Shown here one piece after another: positions 1 to 9,546 of a stretch of DNA of 64,000 nucleotides; positions within the stretch are counted from its first letter, which is position 1, and each line of letters starts with the position of its first letter. Made by a program: the position numbers and the translations under genes. Source of the stretch: Naganishia liquefaciens (Eukaryota > Basidiomycota > Tremellomycetes > Filobasidiales > Filobasidiaceae); assembly GCA_013423385.1 (NCBI GenBank), contig BLZA01000053.1, positions 310,001 through 374,000 of the forward strand, written 5' to 3'. Under the pieces are notes generated by a model. It did no database searches and was not told the DNA's origin. It worked only from the letters and a program-made list of their open reading frames with translations.

Positions 1-391
1 GGCGGCGTGCATCTTGCATATCACATATGGTCATTTGCGGAAATTTCGAAGTATCCGGCTGCGAGTGCTATGCGATGGAAGAACACGCGCTACTCGAAAA
101 TATCCCATGAATCAGTTCCCCTAGCACTCTCTGGCTCCGTCTGCGCTACCAGCAGTCGCTCTCTGCAACATCGGTCAAGCGGGTTCTTACGTCTTACGTC
201 TGTTCGCACAAGTTGATTCTGACATGGTCGAGTTGCAAAGCTGCGGTTGAAAAATTCAACACCAGCTACAATGACCACTACGTATTGACAGGCATTACAT
301 CGCTGCCAGATTGATGATGTGAGCTCTCCACGGGAAGCCAAAACAAAAAATCGATAATATATATTATAAAAAATCCGATATAGCATAAAAA
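1..391. other. Left-edge spacer without recognisable gene
   Basis: Open stretches here are short, on both strands, and lack family motifs or splice structure. The last 40 bases before the tRNA gene are AT-rich, as is common upstream of pol III genes. Nothing else is supported. Confidence 0.5.
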
Positions 392-492
392 GGCGCTGTA
401 CCAAAGTGGTTACTGGGTTGCACTCGAATAGGACTAATCCTAACGCAATGCAATGGGCTCTGCTCGCGCATGTTCGAATCATGTCAGCGTCG
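392..492 (+). tRNA. tRNA-Ser(CGA) with a 19-nt intron
   Basis: The acceptor stem pairs GGCGCTG (392-398) with CAGCGTC (485-491), with one G-U pair and discriminator G at 492. The D arm is CCA/TGG (401-416). The anticodon stem pairs TTGCA (418-422) with TGCAA (449-453). The loop reads C-T-CGA-A, giving anticodon CGA at 425-427. The 19 bases 429-447 do not fit the loop and lie just 3' of position 37, the usual place for a eukaryotic tRNA intron. A long variable arm (GGGC/GCTC, about 455-465) is typical of serine tRNA. The T arm carries GTTCGAATC (472-480, B box). A T-run at 498-502 would end pol III transcription. Removing the intron needs the tRNA-splicing endonuclease, one subunit of which (SEN54) is encoded elsewhere in this window. 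Confidence 0.93.
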
Positions 493-702
493 TTACCTTT
501 TTGTTTGCAACCATTGCGCAACCGAATTTCTTTTTTTCTTCCGATAGTCGCCTGCATGCAAACATCGACGGCTGTCTTCACGTGGACAAGATTAGGAACC
601 GAGGTGACACTCATCTAGCTATTCAGCGAGGCATTGATTGGCTTTCTGAAGACGTCCTGTGAAGTCTTGCCCTCCTTTCCGCCAGTATGCGTGACCTGGG
701 AA

Positions 703-765
703 GTACTCAACGGTCTCCTTCAGGCACTCAACGGCTTCCTCCGGCCACTCGATGGACTGCTACGG
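703..765 (+). repeat. Three imperfect 21-bp tandem copies
   Basis: The three consecutive 21-mers begin at 703, 724 and 745. Each has the shape N-C-ACTC-(A/G)A-(C/T)GG followed by a variable half. They differ at several positions, so this is a diverged tandem repeat. Read in one frame it gives a seven-residue period (LNGLLQA-like), but the surrounding open frame is short and has no support as a gene. Confidence 0.6.
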
Positions 766-1494
766 CCTCTTTCAGCTCCTCTATCTCTGCGCAAGTGGCC
801 GGCGATCCGACCTAAATTTGTGGGGCTGTTCTTGTGGCGAGATGCAATCAGGGAATCGCCCTACTGCAGGATCATTTAGCGCCTCGTGCGGATTCTTAAA
901 AAGTGAAACATGAGCGATCGAATGCCAAGCTGCCAAGAGAACTCGGAGTTCCAAATTTGACGATCTGTTCAAAGTGTTGAAAGGTACGTACCCGGCGCCC
1001 CGTTCCCCCGAGAAGCACCTCGAGCTACCTTCAGCATTCCGGTCTACGAAACTTTCTTGGCGAGGCAAGGGAGACAACGTGCGTCGATCATTCAAGGCAG
1101 ACCCCCCCGGGATATCGGTCTAGTTGTTGGCCTGGCGGACGGTCTGGTTGTCCAAATCCTTAGAAGCATTATTTCCCATGATCTGTCAATTGATCTGTCT
1201 CCATGGCGACACCCTCGTCGGTCGCCACGGGCAATCTCGAAGCACCATCTAAAAGTCGCGCGCATGTGTCCAGTCGCAAACGCCATTCGGAGCGGTGTTC
1301 GAGGCTCTCTGACTGCACTGAGTCTCGAGCGAAAAGATGCTGGAATGGTCCCGCTCGAACTCGTGTGATACATGATAGATTGAGCTAACGCGAAGCACGT
1401 TCATTCATCTACATTCGAACACAACAGCATAGGGGAGACAGTATCCTATGATATGAAAGATCGGACGGAAATTTTTGCTTCAATGGGCTCTGTC

Positions 1495-1500
1495 TATATA
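1495..1500 (+). promoter_or_regulatory. TATA-like element before the MFS gene
   Basis: TATATA lies about 150 bp upstream of the transporter start codon, with a pyrimidine-rich leader between them. The placement fits a core promoter with a roughly 100-base 5' UTR. This is inferred from sequence only. Confidence 0.4.
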
Positions 1501-1545
1501 GTCATCCTATAGAATTGCCTGTTCCTTGCCTCTGGAGGGCACCTT

Positions 1546-1577
1546 CTCCTCACCTCCTCACCTCCTCACCTCCTTAC
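1546..1577 (+). repeat. CTCCTCAC octamer repeat, four copies
   Basis: Three exact copies of CTCCTCAC and a fourth with one change (CTCCTTAC) lie in the presumed 5' leader of the MFS transporter gene. Confidence 0.85.
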
Positions 1578-1648
1578 CTCTGACATTCCTCAAGGCAAGT
1601 AGCCTATCCTCCTCAAGTCTCCCACCCTTCAACGTCAACCCGCCCAAG

Positions 1649-3486
1649 ATGGTCTCCGTCTGGTCAGCCTTCACGGCCAAAGAGCGACGTGACATTGGTA
1701 TCTACATTCTTGGTATCATGTGTTACAAGTTTGCGCTCGAGTACTACAACGGTGCTTTCATTACCTTGGCCAACGAGCGGTTCCCGACGAGCTCGAAATA
1801 CACCAAGGTAGCCATGTTGACCGGTCTCAACTCGGCAATGCAATGTGTAAGCATTGTCGCCTTTCCCGCCTGGTTCAGCAATTCTGATAGTCGCCTCCAA
1901 TAGATCGGTTCCATCCTCATCGCCCCTTTGATCAAGCGAATGCCGACAAGAACTGTTCTCTCCGGCGCCGTCATTGTTTTCGGTATTATCTCGTCTATCC
2001 TGCTCATCTGTGACGCCGCGACCGGCGGTAAGCCCAAGATGGCCAACGGAGGCAAGACCAAGTACGGTACATGGAACCCGAACGGTCTCTTCCCGATCTA
2101 CATCATCTCCGGTATCGCTTACGGTATGGTCGAGTTGATCCGACGAGTCATTCCTCGAGACATTGTTGGTGGCGATGTCATCAAGCTTCGAAAGATGGAC
2201 GCCATCGTGCACGTCATGTACGAAATTGCTGGTACCACGGGAGCGTTCACGTCGACCTCCTTGATTGGCAAGCTCGGGTATAACTACTCCTCTATCCCCT
2301 CGCCCATCCTCTTCTGTGCCGCCGGAATCGTTTGGCGATTCGTTTCCGACCACCGAACCAACGACCACTCTCTTGCCGATGAGCCGGGATTGTCAGGTTT
2401 GGAAAAGGAGGATACCAAGAAGCCATACTTGCACTCTATCTTGGTCGGATTCCGCAGCTTCGGCAAGTCGTTCTACTTTGGTCTCTTGCTCGTCTGCTCG
2501 TCCAGAAAGTACATTTGGCTGGTGCCAGGTAAGTCACACGAGCGTTTTTTTTTTTGTCTTTTTTCGAAAGATGCTGACTCCGTGTTACAAGGCTACTCGT
2601 TCGCCCTCTACGGTCACCGATACCTTGAGAACGGTCTCGGACCCATCTTCGCCAAGCAGATACTTGGTGTTTCGTACGTGTTCCATGTCGTTGCCGATCG
2701 CGACGGGATATACTGACTGTTCCTTCAGCTCCTGGTCGCAGATCATGACCGGTGGATCCAACTTTGGTGAATTGCTCGGTGCCCTCTCTGTTTTGCTCTT
2801 CGCGAAGTCTATCCCCACGCCGATCCCGTTCCTGCGACTTGATGCCATCGCGTTGAACCTCGTTTGGATCTTGCCCTTCATCAAGGTCACCAAAGGCAAG
2901 GTCGCAGGCGCTTGGAAAGTTGCTGGATGCTTCATCCCCATCTCGTACGGTTGGGCCGCCGGTGATGTCTCGCTCGCTGCGTACATCCAGTCCAGTCTCG
3001 CCAAGGTCGAAAACATTGACCCGGACGTCAGTGCCTTGGGAGCTGTTATGGCGTTCCGTGAGTAGATTTTGATCAAATTCACTCGACTTGGAGCTCATTC
3101 CATGTTCAGTTTACGTCACCTACATCATCATGTACGCCGTCATCTCGTCGGTCCTCGGTAAATGGGTCGACAAGCAACTCGTCAAGAAGGTCAAGGCGAC
3201 AGAGGTTCTCAAGAGGGTCGGCGGTATCCAATTCAGCATCCTCTGTGTCATTGTTCTGCTTGCCACTCTCGTTCCTCGTGGCGCACTCTCTTTCAACCCC
3301 AAGATGGTCGAGGGCAACAACTCGCTCGAGGCGGACGAGGACGAGGAGGCAATGCAGAACAATGGCTCCGAGACCGAGTACGGAGAGAAGAAGCCTCAGC
3401 TGGACGACGATTACGTTCACAGTCACACTCTCAACAAGACCGGTCACGCTGGCGGCAACGACAAGCTCGCTCAGTCTTCCTTGTAG
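1649..3486 (+). CDS. MFS-type multi-spanning transporter
   Basis: The model has five exons: 1649-1846, 1904-2528, 2592-2673, 2729-3057 and 3110-3486 (536 aa). All introns are GT-AG and the frame closes at TAG. The protein is strongly hydrophobic, with about 10-12 candidate membrane helices. Examples are the segments around VLSGAVIVFGIISSILLI and FSILCVIVLLATLVP. A charged loop lies in the middle (around SGLEKEDTKKP) and an acidic, hydrophilic C-terminal tail of about 60 residues follows. This layout, with two halves of six helices joined by a hydrophilic loop, is that of the major facilitator superfamily. The substrate cannot be read from the sequence. The start was chosen because it gives an ordinary cytosolic N-terminus (MVSVWSAFTAKERRDIG) just before helix 1. 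The next gene converges on it from the opposite strand. Confidence 0.85.
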
Positions 3487-3803
3487 ATTTACATGCCATC
3501 CAATATCTCTACCCAAAACCTTGTGTTGTTTAGATTTGTATAATTACTGCTATGGTTGTGCTGGTATTCACGTTCCTTGTAATGACCTGCATCTGTGAAA
3601 AAAGAGCGGCTTCGTTGGTCTTGCGAAATGCGTCCATCTTCCTAATAACATGATTCAAAACGAGGTTGAGCATCCCGCAGCTTCATGTAGGTCCTCATTT
3701 CGTGGTAACATAGCATCAAGCATCGCCCTCCATCGCCGCCTCGTTTGCGCGTCATTCGCTTTCTCTATGATCATTCCATGTCTATACAACTGACATCAAC
3801 CGT
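3487..3803. other. Convergent 3' spacer
   Basis: This holds the 3' ends of the transporter (plus) and the dehydrogenase (minus). No gene or structured element was seen. Confidence 0.5.
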
Positions 3804-5179
3804 TCAATCCTCGCCTTTACCCCTGACGGCATTCAATCCACCCTTCCCCTCCCTGACAACCCTCACCGCATTGATACTCGCGAGATCCGCCACCCGATAC
3901 CAATACAGCTCGGACCCACCCGACATGTGCGGCGTCAACAAGACGTTGGGCAGCCGCCAGAGTTTACTGTCGGCAGGCAGAGGTTCTGGCGTCGTCACGT
4001 CGAGGGAAGCGGCCCCGATGCGAAGGTTACCCTTGTCCGGCTTCTCAGTGACCGTGTCCGCGTCCCCGGGCGCGTGCAATCCGGCTTCCAATGCGCGAAT
4101 CATTGTCTCCTGATCGACGGTATCCCCGCGACCGATATTGACAAACACGGCATCATCCTTCATCCGTCTAAAGGCACCCTCATCGACGAACCCGCGAGTC
4201 TCGTCCGTCGCCGGAAGGGAATTGACCACGACGTCGGCGTTGGCGTAGAATGCCGCGAGCGAGTCGGCCGAAGTGGTGGTGTACCATTTCGCGGGGATGT
4301 GGCCGTCGTGGTCGCCCGTGTGTGGGAGGAGGTATCCTTTGATCGGGGTTGGGTGACCTGTTCGCGTGGCGCAAATGACGCGCATACCGAGTGCTTGAGC
4401 CATGCGGGCGGTTTCCCTTGCAATGTGTCCGCTACATTCGTTCCGGACCGCTCATTAGTGATCAAAGGTGATCGAAAATCCGGGAGAGGACTCACTATCC
4501 CAGCAGACCAATCGTACGGCCTCGCAGTTCACGCACGACGAACCCGCCGTGGCCCAATTCCGGCATTCGAATCCACCTGGGCGGATCCTGTGCACCACTG
4601 AGGATAAACTTGGGGAAATTGTGGTAGAGGGCCATAGTAGTGGCAATCACTTTTACAAAAAGATCAGGTATTACTTTGGACCGCGAAGGCGAGACACGTA
4701 CCATGTTCCGAGATTGGGACGACGTGAATTCCGCTGGCGCTGCAGACGATCAAGTCTGATTTCTCTGGAATGGATTTGTAAAAGGGGGTACCCTGAATAT
4801 GGTTCACCCCGGCCGAGCAGAGTTGCACGAGTTTCAATTTGGGTACTTGGGTTGTGGATTTCCTGCCGGGAAACGGATCAGCTCGCAAGCCGAGATTTTT
4901 GGCCAGATAACGAACGTACAATCGTTCTGGTATCTGTAGACACACCAGCACCGCACACTTCTCCCAGTCCTGATCTGATGGGCCCTTTCCCTCTTCATTG
5001 GGTGTCGGAAAGTACTTGACCTCGAACGGTACAGTGTCCTCGTTGACGTCCAAATCATTCACCTCGGATGCTCGAGGCGGCAGTTTCTTACCCGCGAGTC
5101 GTGCCTTGAGGTACGGGAGCACTGCGTCGGCGCTTGGATACAAGGGCACACAGACGAGAATGAGTGGTTTCGGCGACAT
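3804..5179 (-). CDS. D-2-hydroxyacid dehydrogenase, NAD(P)-dependent
   Basis: Three exons on the minus strand, 5179-4702, 4649-4496 and 4431-3804, give 419 aa. The nucleotide-binding fold is seen at RTIGLLGYGHIARETARMA (GxGxxA type), interrupted by intron 2. The catalytic region follows: NSLPATDETRGF, then VFVNIGRGDTVD (active-site Arg in NIGRG), and the His of LLTPHMSGGSELYW near the end. These are the Arg and His of the D-isomer-specific 2-hydroxyacid dehydrogenase family, which reduces 2-oxoacids such as glyoxylate or hydroxypyruvate. The exact substrate is unknown. The N-terminal third is the less conserved substrate domain. An upstream in-frame ATG at 5218 would add 13 residues; the start at 5179 (MSPKPLILVCV) is preferred because it begins the first beta strand. 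The gene is divergent from the small mitochondrial protein gene at 5614. Confidence 0.9.
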
Positions 5180-5613
5180 GATCGAGTATGATGGGATTGC
5201 GCAAACAAGTCGACTCACCCGTGTGCTGCCCGCTCTTTGGGCTCAACCTGTGAAACGTGAAACCGCGCGCGCGCTGCATTGAAACGCCCTCCCGGCCATG
5301 TCCGGCTTACCTAAGCAAACCCCGCGCCCTCCCCTACGCGCGGACTCAAACTGAGACAGGCATCGCGCGCTAAAGGACCGCTCAATGACGTACATGGACC
5401 CCCCCTGGCCCCGGCGAGTCGAGTTGCGCCCGGGAATAGTCGGCCGGCGTGTATGCAGCGAAACCGATTGGAGGGAGGGGCCAGGCCAAACGTCATACGG
5501 CTGTCAGCCCGCGCGATCTTATATATATACACCATTGCGCGGGAACAAGATCGCTGTGGCTCTTGCAGAAACAGCACAAAGTCCTTTACTCCCATCAGTC
5601 GAATCATCCCATC
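5180..5613. promoter_or_regulatory. Divergent promoter region with a TATA run
   Basis: This gap separates the dehydrogenase start (minus) from the small mitochondrial gene (plus). A clear TTATATATATAC run lies at 5519-5530, about 85 bp before the plus-strand ATG. The rest is GC-rich with no other element recognised. Confidence 0.55.
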
Positions 5614-6094
5614 ATGTTGTTCATCCGATCCACCGCCGTCTTCCGCGCCGTCAGCAAGACCCCCGTCCGAGCGTTCACCGTCTCGACCACATGGTCCATG
5701 CCTGAACGATCGTATGTTCCCTCCTCACCCTCGAGCAATTTTCTCCGGGCTGATTCCCGTTTCTGCTTCCCCTATAGGCAAATGTCCGGCGGAGATGCCA
5801 AGAAGCTTGAACAGGAGAAGCAGAAGAACTTGTCGGGACAGCAAAAGAGCCCGCATCCCGAAAAGGCACCGGGATGGAACGAGACGTTGGCTGTGAGTAC
5901 CTCTTCCTCTTCATGAGGCATCTCCCGCGCTGGCGCAAGGGGGTCGCCTTTTTTTTTTTTTGGCCGCTCGAGCTGACCATGCTGATGGGGCCTTGTAGTC
6001 TGAATCCGAGGCTGTCATCAAGGCTGAACACTCGGAGCCTGAGTCAATTGACAAGCTGCAGAAGGAAACCGTCGAGCACGTTCACAAGGAGTAA
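5614..6094 (+). CDS. Small mitochondrial protein of unknown function
   Basis: Three exons (5614-5711, 5778-5892, 5999-6094) encode 102 aa. The first 30 residues (MLFIRSTAVFRAVSKTPVRA...) are rich in Arg, Ser and hydrophobics and lack acidic residues, as in mitochondrial matrix presequences. The mature part is hydrophilic and highly charged, with the segment HPEKAPGWNETLASESEAVI followed by an acidic-basic tail ending in HKE. Small fungal mitochondrial proteins with a similar APGWNE-LAS segment are known to me only as uncharacterised. No catalytic motif is visible. Mitochondrial targeting is an inference from composition. A TATA run lies about 85 bp upstream. Confidence 0.75.
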
Positions 6095-6428
6095 GGCCCT
6101 TACGACGAGTTTCTCGCGACGAGCACCGTCGAGATATAGTAAAAGGGTCTTGTCGAATCCACAGCACCATTTTTAATCTGTTGTATCATTACGGGTCAAA
6201 GAAAGCAAATTGTCATGGACTGACGCATTGCCAAGTGTACGGTACCTCGAGAAGCGTATGCAGTGGAGCAGAAACCTAGCCAGACGTCACAGTGGTGCAC
6301 GCTCTCCGCCAAGCATTCACGATTCCATCCGTCAAGACGACGGCTGACCGTCCAGAGTGGTGATTATATGCATCAACCTGTCCACGAGCTATAACGACAA
6401 ATGTGTTCGCTGTCCCCCTATCCAACAT
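6095..6428. other. Convergent 3' spacer
   Basis: This gap holds the 3' ends of the small mitochondrial gene (plus) and HSP10 (minus). Nothing else was recognised. Confidence 0.5.
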
Positions 6429-6968
6429 TTATTCGTTGATCTTGGCAAGGATTTCCGAATCCTTGAAGAGGAAGTATTCCTGCATCCGCCAAAACGCGTC
6501 AGCAACTGTAGCTTCCCCAACCACCGATCCTCGCCGCGAGCACTTGGCAAAACTCACATCTTCACCCAGCTTGATCGCATTTCCTCCCCATCCGGGCAAG
6601 AGAACCCTGTCCCCCGGCTTGACACTGACGGGCTGCACCTCGCCGCTGCCATCCTTGCGCGGCGCACCGGGACCGACGGCGATGACCGTTGCCTCTGGCA
6701 AGGGGTTTTGCGTCGCTGATGACGGGAGGAAGATGCCCGTTGCTGTTTTCTGAGAAGGAGGGTGGGGGGGGGGAAGTGGGATGGGTAAGAGTGCATAGGA
6801 TAGAAGGAAGGGGAGGGGAGGGGAGGGGAGTGGCTTACGGTTTCGGGCTTGAAGCGTTGGACGAGGACGCGGTCGAGGAGCGGCGCGAGAGACTTGATGT
6901 TTTTGAATGTGGCGGACTGGCGGGCAAGGTCAGCAGAGCGAGCGTTATGGCGCGGGCAGACTCACCAT
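6429..6968 (-). CDS. HSP10: Mitochondrial chaperonin HSP10 (GroES family)
   Basis: Four coding exons on the minus strand, 6968-6966, 6916-6839, 6749-6558 and 6479-6429, encode 107 aa. The first coding exon is only the ATG. The product starts M-SATFKNIKSLAPLLDRVLV, typical of HSP10. The family glycines and the mobile-loop segment (ETKTATGIFLPSS) follow, then KPGDRVLLPGWGG and a C-terminus LFKDSEILAKINE. HSP10 caps the HSP60 folding chamber in the mitochondrial matrix. It is transcribed away from HSP60 with 285 bp between the two ATGs, an arrangement also known in animals, so coupled stress-responsive expression is likely. Intron 2 contains a C-rich repeat on the coding strand. Confidence 0.95.
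6810..6830 (+). repeat. GGGGA repeat inside HSP10 intron 2
   Basis: Four runs of GGGG separated by single A residues lie on the plus strand, a few bases downstream of the donor of the intron on the minus strand. Four G-runs with one-base loops could form a G-quadruplex in the non-template strand. That is inferred and not shown. Confidence 0.7.
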
Positions 6969-7253
6969 GATGAGAAGCTTGTTGGGCGGTAGGGATCGAC
7001 CCGCTCATCCCCTGCGCATGAGCGCATCTGTACCGACCGACATTTGAGCCGGCCGAGTGGCTGCCTGGCTGCGGTGCGCCCCGGCAGATTTGAGCCCGTG
7101 CGATCGGTTCTAGCAGCTTCCTGCGCGGAAGCAAACCCGGAAAAGTCGGTCGGCGGTCAGCCATACAAGAGGCCGGCCTACGCTGGCGCAACCGGTCACG
7201 GCAGACGGGACGGACACGGGTCGCCACTCACACGCACACACGCAGTTGACAGC
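6969..7253. promoter_or_regulatory. Shared HSP10/HSP60 bidirectional promoter
   Basis: These 285 bp must serve both chaperonin genes. TTC at 7118-7120 and GAA at 7128-7130 are separated by exactly seven bases. That matches a gapped heat-shock element (nTTCn-5-nGAAn). A second GAAGCTTG-like motif lies near 6974-6981. Heat-shock factor control is expected from the gene family; the sites themselves are candidates only. Confidence 0.6.
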
Positions 7254-7889
7254 ATGCTCGCACGATTCGCTACTCGAAAGAACACTGCCGCATCCCTCGT
7301 CCGCCAGTCGGTCCGGGGTTACGCCTCGCACAAGGAAGTCAAGTTTAGCAACGATGGTCGGGCGGCCATGCTCAAGGGCGTCGATGTCCTCGCCAAGGCC
7401 GTCAGCGTGACGCTCGGTCCCAAGGGACGAAACGTCATCATCGAGCAGCCGTTCGGTGGACCCAAGATCACCAAGGATGGTGTCACGGTCGCCAAGTCGA
7501 TCGTGCTCAAGGACAAGTTTGAGAACCTCGGCGCGCGACTCGTCCAGGATGTCGCCAACAAGACCAACGAGATCGCCGGTGATGGAACGACGACGGCGAC
7601 CGTGTTGGCTCGAGCCATCTACGCCGAGGGTGTCAAGAACGTCGCGGCCGGTAAGTCGTCGCGCGTATCATCCGTCAAGATGGACGCGCATGTGCTGATC
7701 TCTCCCCGCGGGTAGGCTGCAACCCGATGGACCTCCGACGAGGATCGCAAAAGGCTGTCGAGCGTGTCCTTGAAGTCCTCGAGGCCAACAAGAAAGTGAT
7801 CACCACGTCCGAGGAGATTGCCCAGGTCGCCACCATCTCGGCCAACGGTGACACCCACATCGGTAACATTATCGCCCAGGCCATGGAAA

Positions 7890-7926
<37 letters not shown>

Positions 7927-9232
7927 CCGAACCATCGAGGATGAAATCGAGATTACCGAGGGTATGCGATTCGACCGGGGCTTCATCTCGCCCTACTTTA
8001 TCACCGACGTCAAGACGCAAAAGTGCGAGCTCGAAAAGCCGCTCGTGTTGCTCAGCGAAAAGAAGATTTCCGCTCTGCAAGACATTCTGCCGGCGCTCGA
8101 GCTTGCGGCGCAGTCCCGACGACCTCTCTTGATCATCGCCGAGGACATTGACGGTGAAGCCCTCGCCGCCTGTATCCTCAACAAGCTTCGAGGCCAGCTC
8201 TCTGTTGCCGCCGTCAAGGCCCCCGGTTTTGGTGATAACAGGAAATCCATCCTCGGCGACTTGGCCATCTTGACCGGCGGCACCGTCTTCTCCGACGAAC
8301 TCGATATCAAGCTCGAGCGGGCGACGGCCGATTTGTTCGGTACGACCGGATCCGTCACGATCACCAAGGACGACACCATCTTCCTGAACGGTGGCGGCGC
8401 CAAGGAATCTATTCAGGCGCGATGCGAGCAAATCCGAAGTGTCATGAACGACGCCACCACGAGCGAGTACGACAAGACCAAGTTGCAGGAGCGATTGGCC
8501 AAGTTGAGCGGTGGTGTGGCCGTTATCAAGGTCGGTGGCGCTAGCGAGGTTGAAGTCGGTGAGAAGAAGGACCGCTATGATGACGCCCTGTGTGCCACGC
8601 GGGCGGCTGTCGAGGAGGGTATCGTCCCCGGTGGAGGAACCGCTTTGCTCGTGAGTAAACATCCGTGCTCGATCTGGCGCCGTGGGAACTGGACTGACAG
8701 CCTCGGTAGAAAGCATCCCTCGTCCTCAACGACCTCAAGGTCGTCAACTTTGACCAGCAGCTCGGCGTCTCGATCATCAAGTCCGCCATCACGCGACCGG
8801 CACGAACGATTGTCGAGAATGCGGGTGAAGAGGGCTCCGTCGTTGTCGGTACCTTGTTGGACAAGTACGCATCGCAGTTCAACATGGGCTACGACGCAAG
8901 CGTTGGAGAATACTGCAACATGATCGAAAAGGGTATTCTTGACCCGCTCAAGGTCGTAAGTATCCGCCATCGGGTCTTCTTGACGCAGGACTAATGTTTG
9001 GGCGACGGGGACAGGTCCGAACCGCGCTCACGGACGCTTCCGGTGTTGCGTCGCTGTTGACCACTTCGGAATGCTGTGTAGTCGACGCCGAGGAGAAGGC
9101 TCCTCCGGCGGGTATGGGCGGTATGGGAGGCATGGGCGGCATGTGAGTCCGGACACCTTGGCTTTCTCCCATGAAGGGCATGCGAGCTGACATGCGATTT
9201 CCTTTAGGGGCGGCATGGGCGGTATGATGTAA
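7254..9232 (+). CDS. HSP60: Mitochondrial chaperonin HSP60 (GroEL family)
   Basis: Five exons (7254-7650, 7716-8650, 8710-8955, 9015-9142, 9208-9232) encode 576 aa. The N-terminal 20 residues ([20 protein letters not shown]) are a mitochondrial presequence. The mature part begins near [18 protein letters not shown]. Family hallmarks are [13 protein letters not shown], the ATP site [12 protein letters not shown], the apical domain segment [27 protein letters not shown] and [12 protein letters not shown]. It ends in the usual Gly-Gly-Met repeat. The protein forms the matrix folding chamber that works with HSP10, its divergent neighbour. The length fits the family. The GGM tail is split by the last 65-nt intron. 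Confidence 0.97.
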
Positions 9233-9546
9233 GAAGCTATGCGCGAGGATACAGAACAGAGAAAGAAAACAGGCCAGCAAGGTCATTAGTATTAGCACGT
9301 ACAGCCCCATTCAATCCTTGTATTCCAATGTATATAATTCGGAGACCCGTGGCGCAGGGGAGCGTCGAGTTGAAATTCGCGAGGCTGCCTGCCTGTGACG
9401 CGCGCGGGGGCTTTCCGCGCGTGGGACCAACTCTGGCCGTGCACATCCCAGCCTGAGAGATTCCTAACACACAACCATCACCCTACTCATCTCGTCGTTT
9501 CCTACCTCGTCCGCCCGTATCGTCCATTTCTCCCCACTCTTCACAC
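9233..9546. other. HSP60 3' end and promoter of the next gene
   Basis: This tandem spacer contains the HSP60 3' UTR and, towards its right end, a pyrimidine-rich leader before the ATG at 9547. No gene was seen. Confidence 0.45.

Larger units (their letters stand above)
493..1648. other. Spacer with pol III terminator and MFS promoter region
   Basis: No convincing gene was found. The stretch holds the tRNA terminator (498-502), an imperfect 21-bp tandem repeat (703-765), a TATA-like TATATA at 1495-1500 and a CT-rich octamer repeat (1546-1577) just before the transporter start. Confidence 0.5.

Noticed and set aside
1664-2368. 234-codon antisense frame over the MFS gene
   Set aside because: It lies exactly opposite a well-supported coding exon. 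Mirror frames of this kind arise from codon bias and occur over most genes here.
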